NCBI GenBank assembly: GCA_948474755.1
Contig: CAOLHI010004221.1
Span: 62,001 to 126,000, forward strand
DNA from: Ctenosaura bakeri
Taxonomy: Eukaryota; Chordata; Lepidosauria; Squamata; Iguanidae
DNA length: 64,000 bases
Direction of reading: 5' to 3'
In this document: positions 56,883 to 64,000 of the stretch, in pieces
How positions within the stretch are numbered: the stretch's first letter is position 1
How the letters are laid out: each line of letters opens with the position of its first letter
The notes under the pieces: generated by a model
What the model saw: only the letters and a program-made list of their open reading frames with translations
What the model was told of the DNA's origin: nothing
The model's database searches: none
Program-made: the position numbers and the translations under genes

Positions 56883-59845
56883 TTAGGATATCAAACTCAA
56901 AATATTTGGCTGTGTCAGTAATCAAAGAGATAGCCATGTTAGTCTATTTCAGAATGTCTAGTGTATTGATATAAAAACTCATGCTGCAATAAACCAGTTA
57001 GTCTCAAAGATGCTATTGGATTCCTTTATGCCTGGCAGTATCTGTATATGCTAATATAACTGCTGAATGTTCACAAAACTCAGCTGAGTAATCTGAGAAG
57101 GGGAAAGGTCCTGTAATGTCCTCTTTCGGCTGAATGCATTATTAGTTCCCACAAATCTTGTAAGCCAGGATGTGGAAGCCTGCAGAAGAAGGCTCATGAT
57201 TGGGGGCAAACAGGGAGGGTTCACTTTACCAGGAACCAGAAGTCTCAGGGGGCCCAGCCTAGGCTGTAACCCCATCATGCAGCAGAAAATTATGCTAAAT
57301 TGTAGCTTGAGGTTATTAATGGAAAATTTATCTCCCTATCTCTAAGCATGTAAGGTCCAGATCTTGTGTGATTTGCTGGAGCCAGCTTGAGATAGTATTA
57401 GCCACATTTTGAACAAAGGACTGCTATCCTAGGCCTTCTCTAGAACACAAAGTATATGCTTGTACAGTTAAACAAAGACTCAAAGATAGTGAGTTGTGTT
57501 CCCCTGTGTGACATACTTTCTTGAGAACCGCAATATCAGAGGTTCCTATATACCTCTGGAGGGAAGAAAGATGGCTGGTGAGTGGGACAAAATTCCATAA
57601 CATTCAAAGAGAGATGCTGATCCCTAGCACAGTGGCAGTCATTACTGCTGGCATGTAGGTGAATTCTAGTTTACACATACTGACATACACCATAATGTCA
57701 TTTCTGGCTAAAAATACAAATCAGAAGACAGAAATCTACAGGGATTAAAGAGAGAGAACTAAAAGAAGCCAATGGCATGAGTATGTCCTCTATTTATTTA
57801 TTTATTCTTCACCCCCACCACGGCAATAGACAACACTTTCCTAGAATCTGGCTCAGCCGATATGTTAAATGAAGAACTTCTCAAAGGTTGCAATATAGTG
57901 AGGCACCTTTGTGGAACCCTCCTTCATTTTTGATGTTATATTATACAAAAATAGCAAAGAAAGCATGCTAGAAAAGCCACGAGGTGGGGACACCTATAAT
58001 TTCATAGAAAATATACTTTCAGAGCTAACCTTAGGATTTTTAAAATTTCATGGTATATGGCAGGAGTGAGCCTAGTACGCCCCACCACAGGTTGGGTGCA
58101 ACTCCCAACAGTCTCGACCATTGGCTACCCTGGCTGCGGCTAGTGGGAATTCCAATAACATCTGGAAGACCACACTTGGCCCATCCTGACTTTTGAACTT
58201 TTATGTATGTGTATGCTCGGGATAGGATTATAACATGCGGGGGGGTGTTGCAAATCTGTACTGCTCCCTCTCCCAAAATTAAGGTCTGGCAGGAAATATG
58301 ACCAGATATCAGCTTCTCAAATTCCTAGCTATACAAAAACACAGATTGGCTGACTACTTGGCTGACTACTTCCCACCTGGTGCCATCTGGATGTTATGGA
58401 CTTCATTTCCTACTATCACTCACCACTGACTGCATTAGCTGGAGCTGATGGGAGTTACAGTCCAAATATGTGGAGGTCACCAGGTCTAGGGTGGCTGTTG
58501 TGAGGTGCACAATGTATACACGGAACTAGACCCTTCAGCTAGTATGTGTGTATTAGTAACACAGTCCTTCAAACACATATTGTGCAGTTATAGGTGTATC
58601 TTAGGTTGGCCATCTTCAACCTAATGCAAGAAATATGTTTGACCATAGCTAGCTGATTTAATGTAGTGGATTTAATAGAACTGTATTGTTTTCCAAACTT
58701 TTGTATTGAATAGGTTTTAGCTGCATTTTGTTTTAATTTGTTATAAGCTACCTTGGGTTCCACACCAAAAGAAGTATAGGATAATAAATAAAGAAATCAA
58801 TAAGGCATGAGTTTCTGGGAGTTTTAAATCCACCCCATCCGGGTGGCAACTAGATTTAGAAAGGCTGTCCTAAAGCAGTCACATAATTCTCCATACTTCT
58901 GAAGCTTTCACTACCTTGCCTTGGTTCATTAAATGTAAACAGGGCAGATATGTGGAGGGGGAGAGGTGTCGTATTCAGTCTGGATCTATATTGTCACCTT
59001 ACAGTCCATCTCCTCCCTTGATAACACTTTGCTAAATTGGTAATCAAGAACCAGAAGGAAGCAGGTTCTTTCATGGCTTCCAAATTTTAACCAGATCCCT
59101 AAGCAAGCCACACCTTGCCCTGCTCCAAAGTCTTCCTCTTTAGAAAGTAGGCTCCCCTTAATTCATGGCAGAGCCACCTTTTCATGTAAACAAGCAACGT
59201 GAATTTTCCAGAAAATGTGGAACCAGAAATACTTCTGGAAAAGTCTCCCAGTTTCCTAAACAGATTGATAGAAGAAGGGAGGAGATTTTTGTCACTCCTC
59301 TCATCCCGTACAGTTAGACTATACACACACACACAGAGAAGATCTCAGTACCAGAGGATCTCTCAGCTTTCCTGAGTAAATTTTCAGAGAGCACAGGAAA
59401 GATTCAAGAGGAAGGAAGAATCAATTTTTAAGATGCTAATTCTGCTTCCGTTGGTAGAAGCATTTCATGAGCACAGCTCTCCTCACAGGAACCTAGGATC
59501 AGCGTCAGTTTTTGTACACGTAAGATTGCTCTGAGTGTGTGTGTGCGCACATGTGTATATATATAAATGTTTCCTACTGTTAGTTATCTGAGAAGGTTAA
59601 TTACAACTCTAGGCAATGTTAATGTTCATTCATTGTGCTAATAAATAATTTAATGAAACAATCTGCTTTGAGAAATGGAAATCTTCACAGAAGAACAGCC
59701 CTCTCAAGAGCTTGTGTACATATACAATATCAAGAATTTAAAATTATTTTTAGCTTCTTAAAAAAAAACCCGAGACAAATATCTTTAGGATTAAAATAGT
59801 TATTTTGGCAAAAAGATGTAGTTTACTCAGTACTGGATGATTCTA

Positions 59846-59979
59846 AATGTGGTGGTGCTAGACTGTAATCCAGCTACTTGGATGGCTGAGACTGCTGGAT
59901 TGCTTCAACTCAGGACTTCTGGGCTGCAGTGGGCTATGCTGATTAGGTGTCCAAACTAAGTTTGGCATCAGTATCATCT
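59846..59979 (+). pseudogene. 7SL (SRP) RNA retropseudogene, 3'-truncated
   Basis: About 130 bases follow vertebrate 7SL RNA in order: 'CTGTAATCCAGCTACTTGGA', 'GGCTGAGACTGCTGGATTGC', 'GACTTCTGGGCTGCAGTGGG', 'CTATGCTGATTAGGTGTCCA' and 'ACTAAGTTTGGCATCA'. It covers the 5' Alu-type domain and the start of the S domain, then stops. Substitutions run throughout, no polymerase III terminator follows at the RNA end, and the remaining part of the roughly 300-nt RNA is absent. This is therefore a pseudogene. Confidence 0.88.
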
Positions 59980-61261
59980 CATTTTTAAAGTTATTACCCC
60001 ATAAATACACCCAGTTTACAATTCGATTTAGTTAGTTAAGCTGCTACACAGCACCATATATTCCATGCATAACCCAGCAAGTAACCTGCGAATTCTGGAC
60101 TTCCTTTCTTTACTTTGCTAATCCACTTGTAGCTCTGCTCGTGGTGTTCTGTGCCCTCACATTGCACAGGGCGCATGCAAATCCTGTGGCAGAAAGTTGT
60201 AAGTGAAAGCTAGCCCCACCCCTTTGGGCAACATTATGACCTCACAACCTGATATGTGCAGGTTATAACCCAGGTGACCATCATGGATTCTCAAGCAGAA
60301 CTTCTTTCCCTGTATTTTTTCAACTAGCCAATTCCTTCTGTGTTGCTAATAAAAATTATAGCGTTTTTTAAAATGGTTGCACTATTTATTTCTAACAAGA
60401 ACTGGGCATCATTCCAACGGACCCTGGGACAGAAAAGTAAAATAGTCACCATCTCTTCCGATGGTGTTTTTCACATAGCAACTTAAATCTCAGATCACTA
60501 TTCTGGGTCAACGTGATTCAACTCCAGTCTGATTTTATCTAAGAGCAGATCCAGATGAGATACATGTTATTGAAGGTTGTGATATTTGTATCCTGTAGTT
60601 GTTTGTTTGTTTGTGAAAATCCAGATAACATTTCTCCCATCCTGTCCCTTCTCCTTGGAACTTATAGGACCAACTACACCTTTCTCTGCCCACTTTTCAC
60701 AACAGTTTCTTCCAGGTAAACCCTGCCCACTTCTGCACCAACCATGACTGTCAAAAGGTGGAAGACTGTGGCCCTTGCCTGGATGCATGGGGGGGGTAAC
60801 ATCAGCGGCCACCAGAGACAATCTGTCCCAATAGATTCCATGATGAGTTTGATCTCTGTCTTGAACAAATATGTGACAAGATGCCATATCAAAATACATT
60901 ATTGTATGCCACAGAATTTATTGAACTAATCTCTGCACAGATTAGCTGGAGAAGAAACATCACTCTATAGCTAGGAATGAGTTAGAGGGCAAAAAGGCTG
61001 AAGAACACCTGGGAAACTGGTTTAATGAAGATGAACGGATTTAATATTTGATACTTTATATGATGGCAGATTGTTATTAAATCAGAATGAGGGGTGATAA
61101 TTTGTTTAGTTTAACTTTTCTGTTAATAGTGTATGAACCCTTTATGAAAGACTTCATTGACTTCCTGTAGAAAATTTATATAAGGTTGTATAAGTATGGA
61201 TTTAGATATTAGTAGGTATATGTTGTAGAAAAAAGGATGAAGAATTATTGTAATAAGTGGG

Positions 61262-62320
61262 AGAGATACAGGATTTGAGAATTTCAAGAGCCATAGCCTA
61301 AGAAAGAATCTTGATATTTATGGCCCAGTGTTGCATAAAACCGCGCCCTTCTGATCCATAGAGTGATATTTTTTTGTGCGAGGGAACTTTAGAATTGTTA
61401 ATATACAATAATATTTTTAACAAAACAGCAAACATAAAATAAAAAAATCCCAGAAAAGAAATATATAAAAGAAAAGAAAAAATAGCTAAATATGGCAAAT
61501 ATGACAAAAAATAAAGATAAAAGTGATTTCCAGTCTTCTCTTCAGCAGTTATTAATGTGTATAACTGTTGGAGAGAAGACTGTAAATCACTTTTACTTTG
61601 GCCATTTCCGCACGCGGTGAGGGAAACGCTCCCTGCCGCTACTCACCAGCTTTTTAGTCGGTCTGTTTGGGTCTGTCCTGACGAGGAGCAGTGCGAGCTT
61701 GTCGCTCTGCACTGCTCCGGTGTACAAAATGGCGGCTTCCAGTTGGTGGAGGCTCTCCACCAACCGGAGAAGCTCGCCAGCCTAAAGCCCGCCCCCGGGA
61801 GATCTGCAGGCACGCACTAGCACACGCCTGCAAATCTGCACCGGAGCGCGGCGACGGAGCAACATGGGGTCACACACTCCGTACTTTTTAAAAACCTCTT
61901 AAAAGAGGTTTTTAAAAAGCACGCTGCGAGACCAGTTCCAGTTGCTCTGGAGCGGACTGAGGTGCGGAACTATGAAAAGTAGTCCGCTCCAGCCCACTCC
62001 ATGGTGCAGAAGACCTCCGTTGGAAGTTGCTCTGCACCGTTATAATAGGCCAGTGTGGAAAGGGCCCTTTGTTTTCTTCCTATGTATCTATATTTTTGTC
62101 ATATTTAGCTATTTCTTTCTTGTATTTTCTGGTTTTTTTAAAATTCTATGTTTGCTATTTTGTTAAAAATGTTATTGTATATTAAAAATTGTAAAGTCCC
62201 CCCCCCAAAGAAAAATCACTCTATGGGTTAGAAGGATGCAGTTTTATGCAACACTGGGCCATAAATACCAAGATTCTTTCTTAGGCTATGACTCTTGAAT
62301 TTCTCAGTTCCTGTATCTCT
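61262..62320. mobile_element. Long foldback (hairpin) element, interrupted
   Basis: The outer ends are AGAGATACAGG (61262) and CCTGTATCTCT (62320). The left arm to 61552 and the right arm from 61561 are complementary almost throughout: 'GCCTAAGAAAGAATCTTG' / 'CAAGATTCTTTCTTAGGC', 'TATGGCCCAGTGTTGCATAA' / its inverse, 'CCAGTCTTCTC' / 'GAGAAGACTG'. The last stem pair is CAGCAGTTAT / ATAACTGTTG around the loop TAATGTGT (61553-61560). The right arm is interrupted by a 468-bp MITE. Arms are about 290 bp. No coding capacity or clear target duplication. Confidence 0.9.
61600..62067. mobile_element. MITE with GGCC ends, about 468 bp, nested in the foldback element
   Basis: Begins GGCCATTTCCGCACGCGG and ends AGTGTGGAAAGGGCC(C), with TTT on both sides (61597-61599 and 62068-62070). 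The interior matches 45738-46203 throughout, including 'GGTGGAGGCTCTCCACCAAC' and the 'AAAACCTCTTAAAAGAGGTT' hairpin. Confidence 0.88.
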
Positions 62321-62639
62321 TTGTATATCTGAAAATCATCACATAGGATCAAAAGACTGGAAGGTCATGAAAACTGGAGGTCAACTGTACTGAGACAGAA
62401 CCAGAACTTGGAAAAGTTACTGTCTATGCTGGCTGGGGAATTCTGGATACTGTAGTCCAAAAAAAGTATTTTTTTTTTCTGGGCAGATCCCACAGCATCT
62501 TTAGCTAAAAAGCAGTTGAAGTAGGTGCTGATTAAAATTATTTTCTGTTTTTTTCTATTATCTACTCTGATTTAAACCTAGGTAAGAATGATAAATAGTT
62601 TGACCCTCATAGACAATAGATTCCTATGCTCATCACACA

Positions 62640-62722
62640 CTCTAAGTCCCCAGAAAACCTTGTGATAGAATCACTTAAGTTGGAAATGACTTGAAGGCAC
62701 ATAACAACAACAACAACAACAT
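62640..62722 (+). mobile_element. tRNA-derived SINE tail fragment with (AAC)n
   Basis: 'CAGAAAACCTTGTGATAGAA', 'GGAAATGACTTGAAGGCACA' and an AAC run. Only the 3' part of the CORE/MIR-like SINE is present. Confidence 0.75.
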
Positions 62723-63300
62723 GTACTTAGGTGTCAACTGGCTAATAAAGAGCAGGCAAGATCAATCTCCCTGGGCAGGGATTTCCAAATCCATTCACAT
62801 AAGCGCTGACATTTTAAGGATTATTTCACAATTTAAAAGGTAACAGCTCAAAAATCTATTCATTCTTAATTAACAAGAACATCCATGGAAATGGAAATGC
62901 AGTTGACTTAAATTTAAAACGTGACTTTGGAATATTACGATACAGCATAGATTTATAAACATATAGGTTTATTAAGATAGCATGTTGTGGAGAATAATTA
63001 AGCACTGCATATTTTCTCCCTAGCAAAACACAAGATCTGCAGCAATAGCACACAGAAGAGTGTCTATTTTTATGCCCATCTGTACTCAGAATTCTTTTCT
63101 GTAGGTCTTGATTTCTACAGATGGGTCGTGTACACTTAACTGGAAAAAAAAAAATCCCTACTGGACGAGACCAAGGACTCATCTGCTGTAACATCCTATT
63201 TCCAAAAGCAGACAGTTGAATGCTTCCAAGAATCTCAGTCATGTTGTGCAAGGTACATACAGACATTGGTGGCTTCCATGTCAGTGGGACCGTGAATCAA

Positions 63301-63404
63301 CTCTGGGTTTTAGCCTGAACTTTAAAAGACCTATCCAAAGTGTTGAACTTATTTAGGTTTAGTAGCCTGGACAACTTCTTTAAAGTTCGGGCTAAAACCC
63401 AGAG
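63301..63404. repeat. Inverted repeat with 26-bp arms
   Basis: CTCTGGGTTTTAGCCTGAAC(TTTAAA) at 63301-63326 is the inverse of 63379-63404 with one mismatch. A 52-base spacer separates them. Possibly a small DNA transposon; no target duplication was found. 63405-64000 shows nothing further. Confidence 0.85.
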
Positions 63405-64000
63405 CAATTTACTGCACTGAGAAGGCCACATCAGCTGCCACTCCACACAGATCCTATTGTCTGCCTTCAGCAGTCAGCAATGTAGAGCCTCTGCTTAGGC
63501 ACAGTCCCTGGGGTTCCTTGGGCCCTGCAGAAGAATGTGGGACTGGAGTTTCCAATGACCCACAGAGACCAATCCTATTGCTCAGCAGCAAAGTACAAGC
63601 TTTTCACACGGAAGGTCTTTGGGTTAATCCCCAGTGAGTCCAGGTAAAGGTGGAAAGACTCCTGCTGCAGAGCCACTGCTGCCAGTCACGGTTGACAACA
63701 CTATTTTAGACGGACCACCAGACCGACTTGGTGTAAGACAGGTTCCTGTGTTGCTATAACAAGTATTTAGAACACTGTATGATTCACTTTTATGTTTGAA
63801 TCCCTCTAAGCTTGTAGGGAAAAGAGGGATGGATCTAGCAGTACCATGTAGAGAGAGCGTTTCTATATAATCCATAGCACTTTGTGAAACAAAGAAGGAG
63901 GATTGTGTATTAATTACAAGACAAAAGAAGCAGAAGATTCCTCAGTAACAATTTAGAGCCAAGAAGTCTATTCTCTCAGAATGCTCCTGAAGAAAAGAAA

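Larger units (their letters stand above)
56521..64000 (-). other. CSRNP3 upstream intron (5' UTR side)
   Basis: The start-codon exon has an acceptor at 56521, so this region is intronic at least in part. I found no convincing non-coding first exon, CpG island or promoter here. The recognisable insertions are listed separately. Stretches 57040-58060, 58880-59840, 59990-61255 and 62730-63295 show nothing nameable. At 56915-57030, 'GATAGCCATGTTAGTCTATT' belongs to the old repeat also seen near 26022. The minus frames at 60567-60899 and 62856-63266 have no domains. Confidence 0.6.

Noticed and set aside
1..64000. CRISPR arrays, bacterial operons, intact viral genes
   Set aside because: Direct repeats present are microsatellites, a tandem duplication and dispersed transposons; nothing has regular spacer architecture or intact viral coding regions.

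Overview
The window looks like nuclear DNA from a squamate reptile, most likely a lizard. It is AT-rich and intron-rich. It carries CR1 and L2-like LINE remnants, Penelope-like retroelements, tRNA- and 5S-rRNA-derived SINEs, SPIN-type hAT transposons and many short DNA transposons (MITEs). Species cannot be fixed from the sequence. There are no bacterial operons, CRISPR arrays or intact viral genes.

One protein-coding gene is supported: CSRNP3 (cysteine/serine-rich nuclear protein 3), on the minus strand. Four coding exons join cleanly at GT/AG sites into 592 codons: 56497-56350 (exon beginning at 56520), 29282-29023, 21615-21319 and 18888-17815 (stop). The introns are about 27.1, 7.4 and 2.4 kb. 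The start-codon exon is itself preceded by a splice acceptor, so at least one non-coding 5' exon and the promoter lie further upstream, probably beyond 64000. The 3' UTR runs left from 17814; the stretch 17814-13641 is almost free of repeats.

Layout: 1-10000 is non-coding and repeat-rich, downstream of the gene. 10001-17814 is probable 3' UTR or 3' flank. 17815-56520 holds the coding exons and introns. 56521-64000 is intron or upstream sequence. In mammals CSRNP3 lies next to GALNT3 and the SCN2A/SCN3A sodium-channel genes. I saw no coding exon of those here.

The most notable material is mobile DNA. A SPIN-type hAT element at 23171-24150 has an exact 8-bp target-site duplication and carries unrelated internal sequence. 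A second SPIN relic keeps the last 26 codons of its transposase. A large group of MITEs shares GGCC(C/A)TTTC-type ends and 3-bp duplications of varied sequence but has different interiors. A foldback element with arms of roughly 290 bp is interrupted by one of those MITEs. There is a 3'-truncated 7SL RNA pseudogene, and two 5S-rRNA-derived SINEs whose 3' tail resembles that of the tRNA-derived SINEs. No new multi-gene system was found. All repeat family names rest on recalled sequence similarity without a database search.
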